Shown piece by piece: positions 1 to 6,492 of a stretch of 7,015 nt of DNA (within the stretch, counting starts at the first letter, position 1; each line of letters begins with the position of its first letter). The stretch is from an uncultured Eubacteriales bacterium (GTDB lineage: Bacteria > Bacillota > Clostridia > Oscillospirales > Acutalibacteraceae). The translations under genes were made by a program, and so were the position numbers. The stretch lies in assembly GCA_934463265.1 (NCBI GenBank), contig CAKSIU010000033.1, positions 1-7,015 on the forward strand. Reading direction: 5' to 3'. The notes beneath the pieces are model-generated. The model did not search any database. It was not told the origin of the DNA and saw only the letters and a list, made by a program, of their open reading frames with translations.

Positions 1-10
1 TTATATCGTG

Positions 11-39
11 TTGTTTTTTTCTAAAAAATGGTTTATACT
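11..39 (+). promoter_or_regulatory. sigma-A-like promoter of the LRR protein gene
   Basis: TTGTTT (11-16), a 17-base spacer and TATACT (34-39) resemble a housekeeping promoter. Transcription would start near position 46, leaving a leader of about 30 bases before the ATG at 75. The -35 box is imperfect and lies in a T-rich run, so this is a plausible but unproven promoter. Confidence 0.5.
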
Positions 40-74
40 TTAAATTAATGCTAAGATGTAATGGAGGGCTTTCT

Positions 75-1466
75 ATGCTACAAAACTATTTAAAAAAGAC
101 CTTATTCATTGTGGTAACACTATCAATACTCGCAAATCCATTACAAGTTAATGCAGCGAATTTGGTTGCCATTCCTCAAAATGTTCGTCCACCAATTCTA
201 CGTCCTTCATTTGTTCAATCTTGTTCTGCAGAATTGTATTTCAAATCCTTTGAAACAAAGACTATCAATGTTTTTAATGAGGGAACGAAAAAAACAACTT
301 TGGCTACTACTGACGATTCAGGTATCTGCGGTGATAATGTAAATTACAATTTTACGGCTGATACGGGCAAATTAAAAATTTCTGGTTCCGGAGCAATGGC
401 CGATTATTCCGCGTACGGTTTTTCTACAGATGCTCCTTGGGAAGCTTATAAAAGCTCTATAAAGTCTGTAATAATTGATGATGGTGTTACACATATTGGC
501 GACAATGCGTTTAATTATTGTCCGAGTTTAACAGAAGTCTCAATAGGAAATAATGTTGAATCCATTGGTACATATGCTTTTAGAAGCTGTTACAGTTTAA
601 ATAGTGTAATAATCCCGAACCCAGTTAAAACTATTAGCACAGGCGCATTTTATGTTTGCACGGGATTATCTTCTATAACTTTGCCTGAGTCAATTGTTTC
701 AATAGGAGAAGAAGCCTTTTGTAAATGCGATAGTTTAGCGTCTATTGATATTCCAAATTCAGTACAAATTATAGACGATATGGCATTTGCTTCTTGTCGG
801 AATTTAAGTGAAATATCAATAGGACGTGGCTTAACTTCTATTGGTTCTCAGGTATTCTTATTTTGCGAAAATCTGAGTTCAATTAATGTAAGTAAGGAAA
901 ATTTAAACTATAAAAGCATGGATGGAGTGTTTTTTAGTAAAAATGGAACAGAATTGATTTCTTATCCTACTGGAAAGACAGGCGGTTATGTTATTTTTGA
1001 TTATGTCAATACGATTGCTGACTATGCATTTTATGAATGCATAAATTTGACTTCAGTAACTATTCCAGACACGGTTATTTCTTTAGGTGAGTGGGTATTT
1101 TCTTATTGTACTAATTTAAATACAGTAAATATAGGCAATGGAATCAAAGCTATTCCTGATTACGCATTTTACAATTGCCATAGCTTACCAAAAATATCTA
1201 TAGGTAGCAATGTTGAGTCTATTGGCAATTACGCATTTGCGACTTGCACCACATTGCTTGAAGTAATATATAAAGGCATTTTTGACCCAGGTGATTCATC
1301 TTCAGATGTATTTTCTTTTGGTAATAAATCAAAAATCGTACTTGTGCCGGCAAATTACAAAAATAGTACGTTTTGTGGTTTGCCGATTAAAAAAATTTTT
1401 GTAACAAAAAACTACAGACCAGTTCATTTAAAATTTCGCAAATACGCGCCAATATGTATGTACTAA
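75..1466 (+). CDS. secreted BspA-like leucine-rich-repeat surface protein
   Basis: A 463-residue exported protein of the BspA/LRR_5 type. I chose the ATG at 75 because GGAGGG (63-68) lies 6 bases upstream and because it puts a signal peptide at the N-terminus (MLQNYLKK, a hydrophobic core, then a probable cut after VNA near residue 26); the in-frame ATG at 48 has neither. Residues about 86-130 are the family's usual lead-in (GICGDN, KLKISGSGAM, APW). From about residue 130 there are ten LRRs of about 23 residues with the pattern xxIGxxAFxxCxSLxxVxI, interrupted once by the typical BspA insert (LNYKSMDGVFF, LISYPTGK). No LPxTG motif or terminal membrane segment is visible, so it is probably released or held non-covalently. 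Proteins of this family often mediate adhesion; the ligand here is unknown. It has its own promoter and terminator and shows no functional tie to the retroelement. Confidence 0.9.
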   Translation: MLQNYLKKTLFIVVTLSILANPLQVNAANLVAIPQNVRPPILRPSFVQSCSAELYFKSFETKTINVFNEGTKKTTLATTDDSGICGDNVNYNFTADTGKLKISGSGAMADYSAYGFSTDAPWEAYKSSIKSVIIDDGVTHIGDNAFNYCPSLTEVSIGNNVESIGTYAFRSCYSLNSVIIPNPVKTISTGAFYVCTGLSSITLPESIVSIGEEAFCKCDSLASIDIPNSVQIIDDMAFASCRNLSEISIGRGLTSIGSQVFLFCENLSSINVSKENLNYKSMDGVFFSKNGTELISYPTGKTGGYVIFDYVNTIADYAFYECINLTSVTIPDTVISLGEWVFSYCTNLNTVNIGNGIKAIPDYAFYNCHSLPKISIGSNVESIGNYAFATCTTLLEVIYKGIFDPGDSSSDVFSFGNKSKIVLVPANYKNSTFCGLPIKKIFVTKNYRPVHLKFRKYAPICMY

Positions 1467-1501
1467 AATTGGGCAAACATACGTTAATTATATGACTGAA
1501 A

Positions 1502-1545
1502 AACACCACCACGGAGAAATTCATGTGATGGTGTTAATTTTTTTG
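1502..1545. terminator. bidirectional intrinsic terminator between LRR gene and RT gene
   Basis: An 11-position stem (1502-1512 with 1525-1535, one C/A mismatch at 1509/1528) closes a 12-base loop and is followed by a T-rich run on the plus strand (1537-1545). Read on the minus strand the hairpin is followed by TTTTT. It therefore can end both the plus-strand LRR transcript and the minus-strand RT transcript, whose stop codon is at 1548-1550. Confidence 0.8.
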
Positions 1546-1547
1546 TT

Positions 1548-2447
1548 TTAAATTTTCACTTTAGAAAAAACAGAAGCTCTTAACTTATAAGTATGTCCAT
1601 GCTTTAAATGACCATAGTAACTGGCAAGAGACATATTGATATCATCTAACTTAGTATTGCCAGTTTTATATTCATGTTGAAGTTTCTTAAGTCGGTTTTT
1701 GAATCGAATTTTAGAAGAGCGACGCAGTTTCTTAATAATTTTTCCAGAATCGGTCAAGTAAAAATGAAAGCCTAAAAAATCAACACCGTTTTTTATTGGA
1801 AAAATTTGAGTTTTATTATTGACAAGACTTTGCATGCTTTTTAGACAATTTTTCAAATAATCTTTATCGTCAGAAAGAAGAACTAAGTCGCCCATATACC
1901 TAACATAATGTTTTATTTTCAATTTTTCTTTAATAAATCGATCGAGTGGGTTAAGATAATAAAGTGCAAAAAGCTGACTAGTTTGATTTCCCATGGGAAG
2001 ACCGCGGTCTGGAGAATGCTCAAAACTATCGATAATATGAAAAAGTAAGCTTAAAATATCTTTGTCTGGAATTATTTTTTGCAATCGATTTTTTAGAACA
2101 TCATGGTGAATGCTAGGGAAATATTTTCTAATATCGCATTTTAAAATGTAGCCATTTGCGCCGTATTTTTTATAGTGCTGTTGAAAGAATGTAGACAAAC
2201 GCTTTAATGCAAAATGAGTCCCTTTGCCGATTCTACAGACACAGTTATCATAGATAAGCCTTTTATCAAAAAAAGGAGTTAAAACTTCGTCGCACAAAAC
2301 GTGCTGAACTATTCTATCATAATAAGAAAGCGCTTGAATTTCGCGCTCCTTTGGGTCAAAAATCATGAATTTATTGTACCCGGAGACTTTATATGTGCGG
2401 TTTTCAAGCGAATTTTTAATTTTCCAAAGATTTTCTGCTAAATTCAT
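1548..2447 (-). CDS. DGR-type reverse transcriptase, main ORF; N-terminus cut off and active site altered
   Basis: A 299-residue RT body of the diversity-generating-retroelement group. This group copies the TR RNA into mutagenised cDNA that replaces the VR. Visible blocks: RT1/RT2 (LSYYDRIVQH, IYDNCVCRIGKGTHFAL), motif A (KCDIRKYF, Asp at ORF residue 105), motif B as GLPMGNQTSQ, and the region after the active site (GVDFLGFHFYL). The SQ in GNQTSQ is the DGR signature; group II intron and many other bacterial RTs have QG...SP. Motif C should read YMDD but reads YMGD: residue 186 is GGC (1890-1892), one base from GAC, so the first catalytic Asp is lost. No ribosome site precedes this ATG. The family N-terminus lies in frame upstream behind a TAA (see 2448-2549), so translation would need reinitiation at TAAATG or stop readthrough. 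I call it a probable pseudogene. Family identity is very secure. Confidence 0.93.
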   Translation of the reverse strand: MNLAENLWKIKNSLENRTYKVSGYNKFMIFDPKEREIQALSYYDRIVQHVLCDEVLTPFFDKRLIYDNCVCRIGKGTHFALKRLSTFFQQHYKKYGANGYILKCDIRKYFPSIHHDVLKNRLQKIIPDKDILSLLFHIIDSFEHSPDRGLPMGNQTSQLFALYYLNPLDRFIKEKLKIKHYVRYMGDLVLLSDDKDYLKNCLKSMQSLVNNKTQIFPIKNGVDFLGFHFYLTDSGKIIKKLRRSSKIRFKNRLKKLQHEYKTGNTKLDDINMSLASYYGHLKHGHTYKLRASVFSKVKI

Positions 2448-2549
2448 TTAAAATAAAATAACGTCTTTTTTGTGACGCTTGCAGCAACGGGCACGTTTGT
2501 GAGCTTTATAGAGATTTTCAAAGTCGCAGATTTTTTCGTAGTCAGTCAT
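2448..2549 (-). pseudogene. detached N-terminus of the reverse transcriptase, ending in an in-frame stop
   Basis: ATG at 2547-2549 opens a 33-codon stretch (MTDYEKICDFENLYKAHKRA, then RCCKRHKKDVILF) ending at TAA (2448-2450). It is in the same frame as, and directly joined to, the RT body. GAGGT (2556-2560) lies 6 bases before this ATG, so this is the true RT start. From my knowledge of DGR RTs, a segment like F-E-N-L-Y-K-A-x-K/R...K is the normal N-terminus and runs without a break into the NL-EN part. Without the stop the enzyme would be about 333 residues, a usual length. One base change (for example GAA to TAA) would explain the stop. UAA also ends other genes here, so stop reassignment is unlikely. 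Confidence 0.85.
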
Positions 2550-2574
2550 AAAATTACCTCATAAAAAAGAAGAA

Positions 2575-2639
2575 TCGCAGACTTAGCAGAAATGCTAAGG
2601 AAAAATTTGAAAGCATGTAGCGTTCCAATTTATCTGCGA
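2575..2639 (-). other. structured RNA element in the TR-RT spacer (outer stem plus nested hairpin)
   Basis: A perfect 7-base inverted repeat, TCGCAGA (2575-2581) with TCTGCGA (2633-2639), encloses an adjoining perfect 7-bp hairpin, CTTAGCA (2582-2588) and TGCTAAG (2593-2599) with a 4-base loop. It lies between the TR and the RT start codon on the transcript they would share. In the Bordetella phage DGR the RNA spacer just downstream of TR is needed for cDNA priming by the RT-Avd complex, and this stretch occupies the same place. The function here is inferred from position only. Confidence 0.5.
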
Positions 2640-2680
2640 CAAGTGTTCGTCCGCCAGCTATTTTAAATCTTAAGTCTTAC

Positions 2681-2707
2681 GGCAAACAGGAATAAAATCC
2701 CTTTGCC
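2681..2707 (-). other. second spacer hairpin next to the TR
   Basis: GGCAAA (2681-2686) pairs perfectly with TTTGCC (2702-2707). Inside it GGA (2689-2691) pairs with TCC (2698-2700) around a 6-base loop. It starts about 54 bases downstream of the TR end on the minus-strand transcript. No T-run follows it on the minus strand, so it is not an obvious terminator, and a role as part of the DGR spacer RNA is more likely. Confidence 0.4.
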
Positions 2708-2760
2708 TTGGCACGGACGGTCCCTACTTAGGAGCGCGTTTCTGGCTGTAAGGCAAATCG

Positions 2761-2871
2761 GCGACAACTGCGGCGTTATTGTTGTTCACATTGTTGTTAT
2801 TGACACAGTTGCCGCGATTGGCTTTGAGCGCATTGTTGTCATTATTGTAGTTAGGCGAACGGAGCCAGGAG
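2761..2871 (-). repeat. DGR template repeat (TR)
   Basis: The 111-base minus-strand sequence runs from CTCCTGG (2871 downward) to a GC-rich end (GCCGCAGTTGTCGC, ending at 2761). It aligns along its whole length with the VR at 3630-3737. Read in the VR frame it gives SWLRSPNYNNDNN, then ALKANRGNC, then VNNNNVNNNNAA: Asn codons (AAC/AAT) stand exactly where the VR has D, F, H, S, R, I or P. About 36 of 111 bases are A. This is the hallmark of a TR, whose adenines mark the residues to be randomised. It is upstream of, and on the same strand as, the RT, and is probably a non-coding transcript. The ORF running through it has no ribosome site and is not a gene. Confidence 0.93.
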
Positions 2872-2945
2872 TTCAGAACAAAACAGGAAAGCATTAACGA
2901 TTTTATCCCTATTGAAAAAAATGCCAGAAAATTTGACAAAAAATA

Positions 2946-2951
2946 ATTATA
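2946..2951 (-). promoter_or_regulatory. possible -10 box for the TR-RT transcript
   Basis: On the minus strand TATAAT occurs at 2951-2946, about 75 bases before the TR, a sensible place for the start of a TR-RT transcript. No good -35 box is seen 16-18 bases upstream. In such AT-rich DNA a chance match is possible. Confidence 0.25.
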
Positions 2952-2970
2952 AAATTTTAACTAAAATATA

Positions 2971-2999
2971 TTGACTTCTTCGAGGATTTATGATATATT
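2971..2999 (+). promoter_or_regulatory. strong sigma-A-like promoter of the DGR target gene
   Basis: TTGACT (2971-2976), a spacer of exactly 17 bases and TATATT (2994-2999) make the best promoter in the window. Transcription would start near 3006, giving a leader of about 125 bases before the target ATG at 3133. It points away from the TR-RT transcript, so the two sets would be expressed divergently. Confidence 0.7.
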
Positions 3000-3050
3000 A
3001 TACATTACATTAAAAATATGAATAATTTTAAGTTGAAAGGAAGTATTCAA

Positions 3051-3140
3051 ATGACAAAAACGCATATTTTTAGAGAAATTTTACACAAAGTAAACAAAAA
3101 CTTTATTAAAAACGTAGGTAGGAGGGGGGGATATGTATAA
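3051..3140 (+). CDS. possible 29-residue leader ORF overlapping the target start
   Basis: ATG at 3051 is preceded by AAGGAAG (about 3038-3044) at good spacing and encodes MTKTHIFREILHKVNKNF, then IKNVGRRGGYV, a basic peptide with no family I recognise. Its TAA (3138-3140) overlaps the target gene start by 8 bases, an arrangement suited to translational coupling. It runs through the seven-G tract at 3124-3130. One G fewer would fuse it in frame with the target, giving a longer basic stretch before the signal peptide. It could be a real leader peptide, a former N-terminus of the target, or chance. Confidence 0.35.
   Translation: MTKTHIFREILHKVNKNFIKNVGRRGGYV
3120..3130 (+). promoter_or_regulatory. 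target-gene ribosome site containing a seven-G tract
   Basis: AGGAGGGGGGG ends 2 bases before ATG 3133; its AGGAGG core ends 7 bases before the ATG, the normal distance. The run of seven G (3124-3130) is unusual for such AT-rich DNA and is prone to slippage. A length change would alter the spacing of the ribosome site and the frame relation to the upstream ORF. Confidence 0.6.
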
Positions 3141-6100
3141 TAAAATTACCCAAAAACTTCTATCAATCGGGGTTAGTACCGCGATGATGCTGGCGATGGT
3201 ACCGCATAATGGTGCGTCTGCGGCGGAACCGTCTTCGTTTGTGACATCGGCGAAAGCCAACCACTGGGGCCGCAGCGACCTGCGCGCATATTTGAACAAT
3301 GTGGAGAAAACTAACAACACATTGCCGATTAACTCGACAAATAGCGGCTCAAATGCTGCAAACTATCCGTCGCAGTTTAGCAAAGCGGAATATGGCTTGG
3401 TGCAGCCGTTTACATACAGCACGAACGTTTTAAATGGCAGTCCAGAAGCCACTGCAGTGTATGAGACTACTGACAAATTTTGGCTGCTCAGCGGAAACTA
3501 TAGTAATAACCAAATCATAAGTTGGGGTGCGAAAGATATAAGCGCGAACAGCCAATATTCGCAAACGACAACGAATGACAAGGACCGCATAATTCCAATT
3601 TCTTACTGGAGTTATGGCGCTTCGATCTGCTCCTGGGTCCGTTCGCCTGACTATTTTGACCACAAGTCCCTCGAAGCTAGTCGCGGCGACTATGTCAGGG
3701 ACAGCATTGTGGACCACCCTAACGCCGCAGCTGCCGCTTGTAAAATTCATCTGGAATCTGTCATCTTTGCATCTGCGGCGTCAGCCGCATCTATCGCCGC
3801 CGGAGGCGGCGCGAAAAAAATTGATATTTCAGGCTCCTCAAATTTTGGTCAAAAAGTTACCGATGCGTTGCCTGACTACGGAATGTACCTGAAAACTTCG
3901 TCTAGCAGTTCATTCTCACCGACCGGTTTATCTTTGAGTGGCAAAAATTTGACGGTAAATTACTCAGGTGGCGTCGCTAACCAATATGTTGTGGTACACG
4001 CGTTCAAGGCTGATGATTTAATAAATGGCACGTCAAGTTACGTTGCTGCTAATAAACTTGCCGCTGAAGGCACTTCGGCAACGATTGATGTTTCGGCTTG
4101 GGGCTTGAGCTCTCTCAACGGCTACACGATTAAAGTGTGGATGGAAGATGGCTCCGGAAGTTTGGCAAAAGCTACAACGCCAGTAACATTTGTTGGTACA
4201 ACAAAAACAGAAGATGGCGCAAGCACAAATGCCCGAGTTTTCGCGATGAAAGCGGATTTGCAGACCTCGTGGGGTAAGCTTACAAATGCAACTGATTTGG
4301 TTGGCGCAAACCCAACAAATCAGAAAATATATTTCGGCGAAAAAGATGGCAAACCATTAGAGTTCTGGATTGCCGGCCGAGAAGACAAAGCTAATGGCGG
4401 AGAAATCTCTGCAACCGGCGAAATTATGACGCTTTATCAGGCAAAATCGGTCGAAACAAAACAGTTTAACGGCTACAAAGAAAATCCAACCGTGGCGCTG
4501 CAAGATGGGCAGTCCATAACTTACACCGGCAGTTCAGCGGTGTATTCGGGCACCGTGACCTATCAAAACGTGGCAGGAGCCAATTTAAAACTTCCGGAAA
4601 ATAATCCTACTTACCAATACAGCACAGACGGTGGTTCAACCTGGACGGATGGAATGCCAACAAACGCCGGGACATACAAAATTAGAGCAAAAGTTGCCGC
4701 AAATGACAATTATGAATCTGCAACAAGCGCTCCGGTTATGTTTACGATTGGCAAGGCGACACCGACTTTTATTGCACCAAATCCTTCGGCAAAAGAGGTT
4801 TATTACGGCTCCAAACTAGGACAGGCGTACTCTAGGCAACAGCTGAAAGACACACTTGGTTCGCCAAAATTAAATGATGTGGACATACCTGGAGACTGGA
4901 CTTGGGCTGCTGGAGACACGCATCCAACTGGTGCTTTAGATGTCAAAACCTTTAAAGCTCGATTTACTCCTGCATCTGGAATAAAAGACAATTATGACTG
5001 GAGTAAAGTGGCGAACTGGGATTCATATTACCAGGTCATCTCGGTCAATGTGCCAATAAAAGTTGTAGCTTTGCCAATCGGTGAGGACGCTAAAATTGAT
5101 TTGGACTCGTCTAGTTTTACATATAATGGCAAGGAGCAAAAGCCGACAATTACGGTTAAAAAAGATTCATTTACAACTTTAGTCGGAGGTACAGACTATG
5201 ATGTAACCTGGCCTGCTGACGTAACAACTGCGGGTGCCAAAACCGTTGAAATTACATTTAAAGGCAATTATAGTGGAACGGCCACAACGCAATACACTAT
5301 AAATCCAGCAGAAATAACTCCAAGCATAAAGGCTGAAAACAGAGACTACAATAGAACAAATACTGCAACGGTAACAGTGAATTTTGATGGTCTGGTAAAT
5401 GAAGAGACGTTAAAAATAGGCACAGATTATACAATAGATTCAGCTACATTTGCCGATGCAAATGCAGGAGAAAACAAAACTGTAACCGCAACGATTTCTT
5501 TAACAGAGTCCGACAAAGCAAATAATTATCAATTAAGTTCAACCAAAGCAACAGCAACAGCGGACATAAATAAAAAAGCTATAACAGTTACAGCTGAAGA
5601 CAATACAAAAATAGCAGGAGACACTGACCCGGAATTAACATACACGGTTGATGGATTAATTGAAGGAGACAGCTTAACGGGAAGTTTAGAGCGCGATTCC
5701 GGCGAGGACGTGGGAACTTATGCGATAAATCAAGGAAGTTTAGACAATCCAAATTATGCAATAACTTTTAAAGCAGGCACATTTACGATATCTGAAATGC
5801 CGTCTTATCCGGATGGCCCGGGTGACACGCCAGAGAATCCAGATGACAGCACTGAAGTAGAGCAACCGAGTGACCGTCCAGAGTGGGGAGAAACGATGAT
5901 AACAATCAAAGGAATTAAACATTACATCAGCAAAGACGGAAGCAGGAGTGTAGAAATTTCAGAAAAAAATACAGATGCAAACGGAATAATTTGGATAAAA
6001 GAAGAATCTTACGACCCATACTTAGGGTACGATACCGCAGCTTGGTATGGATTTGATAACTCGAAAGGCATTTTCGAAAATGGCTCCAGAGCATATGTGC

Positions 6101-6249
6101 ATTGGTATAATAAAGAGCAAAATCCTGAAAAATTTACTGACATTGACGAAACGCACGAGGTTGAGGACAACAATTGCTATTATTTTGAAGTGGGAGTAAT
6201 TAAGCCCGATGGAACATCGTATGCGCAACTAAGTGAACCGATACGATAA
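3133..6249 (+). CDS. large secreted DGR target protein: C-type-lectin-like VR domain, Ig-like/YDG/MBG repeats
   Basis: A 1038-residue exported protein. Residues 1-31 form a signal peptide (MYNKITQKLL, hydrophobic core, cut near ASA). Residues about 40-215 (NHWGRSDLRAYLN, EYGLVQPFTYSTN, TTDKFWLLSG, RIIPISYW, SWVRSP, SVIFASAAS) look like the C-type-lectin-like/DUF6273-type fold used by Bacillota DGR targets; the VR covers residues 166-202. Then come an Ala/Gly linker, a beta-rich part (230-450), an Ig-like unit ending in NAGTYKIRA (475-541), an FTYNGKEQKP unit (653-727), a YDG-like unit (727-816), an MBG-like unit (817-890), a Pro/Asp linker and a last beta domain (922-1038). Such repeats act as stalks that hold a binding head off the cell; the ligand is unknown. 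The ORF ends at TAA just before a shifted ORF with the expected wall-anchor tail (6233-6481), so this copy is probably frameshifted and its product released. Its own promoter is at 2971-2999. Confidence 0.9.
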   Translation: MYNKITQKLLSIGVSTAMMLAMVPHNGASAAEPSSFVTSAKANHWGRSDLRAYLNNVEKTNNTLPINSTNSGSNAANYPSQFSKAEYGLVQPFTYSTNVLNGSPEATAVYETTDKFWLLSGNYSNNQIISWGAKDISANSQYSQTTTNDKDRIIPISYWSYGASICSWVRSPDYFDHKSLEASRGDYVRDSIVDHPNAAAAACKIHLESVIFASAASAASIAAGGGAKKIDISGSSNFGQKVTDALPDYGMYLKTSSSSSFSPTGLSLSGKNLTVNYSGGVANQYVVVHAFKADDLINGTSSYVAANKLAAEGTSATIDVSAWGLSSLNGYTIKVWMEDGSGSLAKATTPVTFVGTTKTEDGASTNARVFAMKADLQTSWGKLTNATDLVGANPTNQKIYFGEKDGKPLEFWIAGREDKANGGEISATGEIMTLYQAKSVETKQFNGYKENPTVALQDGQSITYTGSSAVYSGTVTYQNVAGANLKLPENNPTYQYSTDGGSTWTDGMPTNAGTYKIRAKVAANDNYESATSAPVMFTIGKATPTFIAPNPSAKEVYYGSKLGQAYSRQQLKDTLGSPKLNDVDIPGDWTWAAGDTHPTGALDVKTFKARFTPASGIKDNYDWSKVANWDSYYQVISVNVPIKVVALPIGEDAKIDLDSSSFTYNGKEQKPTITVKKDSFTTLVGGTDYDVTWPADVTTAGAKTVEITFKGNYSGTATTQYTINPAEITPSIKAENRDYNRTNTATVTVNFDGLVNEETLKIGTDYTIDSATFADANAGENKTVTATISLTESDKANNYQLSSTKATATADINKKAITVTAEDNTKIAGDTDPELTYTVDGLIEGDSLTGSLERDSGEDVGTYAINQGSLDNPNYAITFKAGTFTISEMPSYPDGPGDTPENPDDSTEVEQPSDRPEWGETMITIKGIKHYISKDGSRSVEISEKNTDANGIIWIKEESYDPYLGYDTAAWYGFDNSKGIFENGSRAYVHWYNKEQNPEKFTDIDETHEVEDNNCYYFEVGVIKPDGTSYAQLSEPIR
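3630..3737 (+). repeat. DGR variable repeat (VR) inside the target gene
   Basis: This 108-base stretch matches the TR from CTCCTGG to GCCGCAGCTGCCGC. At TR Asn codons it shows GAC, TTT, CAC, AGT, AGG, AGC, ATT and CCT, i.e. adenine positions replaced. By hand alignment (gap placed at one TR AAT) about 15 of 34 aligned TR adenines differ, against about 10 of 74 other bases. It encodes SWVRSPDYFDHKSLEAS, then RGDYVRDSIVDHPNAAAA, in the ligand-binding part of a C-type-lectin-like domain. The GC-rich 3' end (3721-3737) differs from the TR counterpart at two positions and fits an IMH/IMH* pair, the homing initiation site. It has one codon fewer than the TR. Confidence 0.92.
3774..3811 (+). other. 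two tandem GC-rich hairpins just downstream of the VR
   Basis: TGCGGC (3774-3779) and GCCGCA (3784-3789) form a perfect 6-bp stem with a 4-base loop. CGCCGCC (3795-3801) and GGCGGCG (3805-3811) form a perfect 7-bp stem with a 3-base loop. They start 37 and 58 bases after the VR, inside the Ala/Gly-rich linker code. In the Bordetella phage DGR a hairpin or cruciform just after the VR promotes retrohoming; a like role here is inference. An Ala/Gly-rich code makes some GC palindromes likely by chance. Confidence 0.4.
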
Positions 6250-6481
6250 ATTGACAGACGAAGAAAAAGCTGCACGTGAGAACCTAAACAATAAAAACGG
6301 TACTGAATCAGATGGACTTAATTCTCAACAGGAAGAAAAAAATTCCGAAGATTCACAGTCGGATTCAACTTCAAAAACTGGAGATGAAGTTACATATTTT
6401 GCAGTCTCTGGTTTAGGACTGATAATGACATTAGCACTTGGTTTAATGCTGAATTCGAAAATAAACAAGAAAAAAATTTGA
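6233..6481 (+). pseudogene. frameshifted 3' end of the target gene: acidic linker and sortase-like cell-wall anchor
   Basis: This frame overlaps the end of the target ORF by 17 bases. Its only early start is GTG at 6233 with no ribosome site, so it is unlikely to be a separate gene. It encodes YDKLTDEEKAAREN, a Ser/Asp/Glu-rich linker, then SKTGD (residues 47-51), a hydrophobic segment (about 53-73) and a KINKKK tail: the layout of a sortase substrate, with SKTGD in place of LPxTG. The junction is a 5-base repeat (GATAC GATA, 6240-6248). One more GATAC would read ...SEPIRYDKLTDEEK... without a break, giving a protein of about 1,120 residues; loss of one base near there would also join the frames. 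The shift is inferred from the protein layout. Which change happened cannot be told from one copy. Confidence 0.75.
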
Positions 6482-6492
6482 TGAATAAGATA

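Noticed and set aside
48..74. Upstream ATG at 48 as the start of the LRR protein
   Set aside because: No ribosome site at the right distance, and it sits at the predicted transcript start. The ATG at 75 has GGAGGG at 6 bases and begins the signal peptide directly.
466..1260. CRISPR-like or DNA-level tandem repeat
   Set aside because: The repetition is at protein level (LRR units of about 23 residues) with diverged DNA and no spacers.
1548..2447. Group II intron or retron reverse transcriptase
   Set aside because: GNQTSQ in motif B, a nearby TR/VR pair and Avd point to a DGR. No intron ribozyme, maturase domain or msr/msd was seen.
2448..2450. Reassigned or recoded UAA within the RT
   Set aside because: UAA is used as the stop of other genes in this window, and no recoding signal is evident. 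A nonsense mutation is simpler, especially beside the YMGD change.
2724..2939. Minus-strand ORF rich in Asn (NYNNDNN, VNNNNVNNNN) as a small protein gene
   Set aside because: It is the template repeat read in the VR frame. It has no ribosome site, and its Asn run is explained by AAC/AAT template codons.
3430..3892. Further ORFs on both strands inside the target gene
   Set aside because: They are overlaps of a clear signal-peptide protein with family-like motifs; none has a ribosome site or a recognisable product.
6233..6249. Programmed ribosomal frameshift joining the target to its anchor
   Set aside because: No slippery heptamer or downstream stem is seen at 6233-6249. A short repeat gain or loss explains it more simply, though this cannot be excluded.
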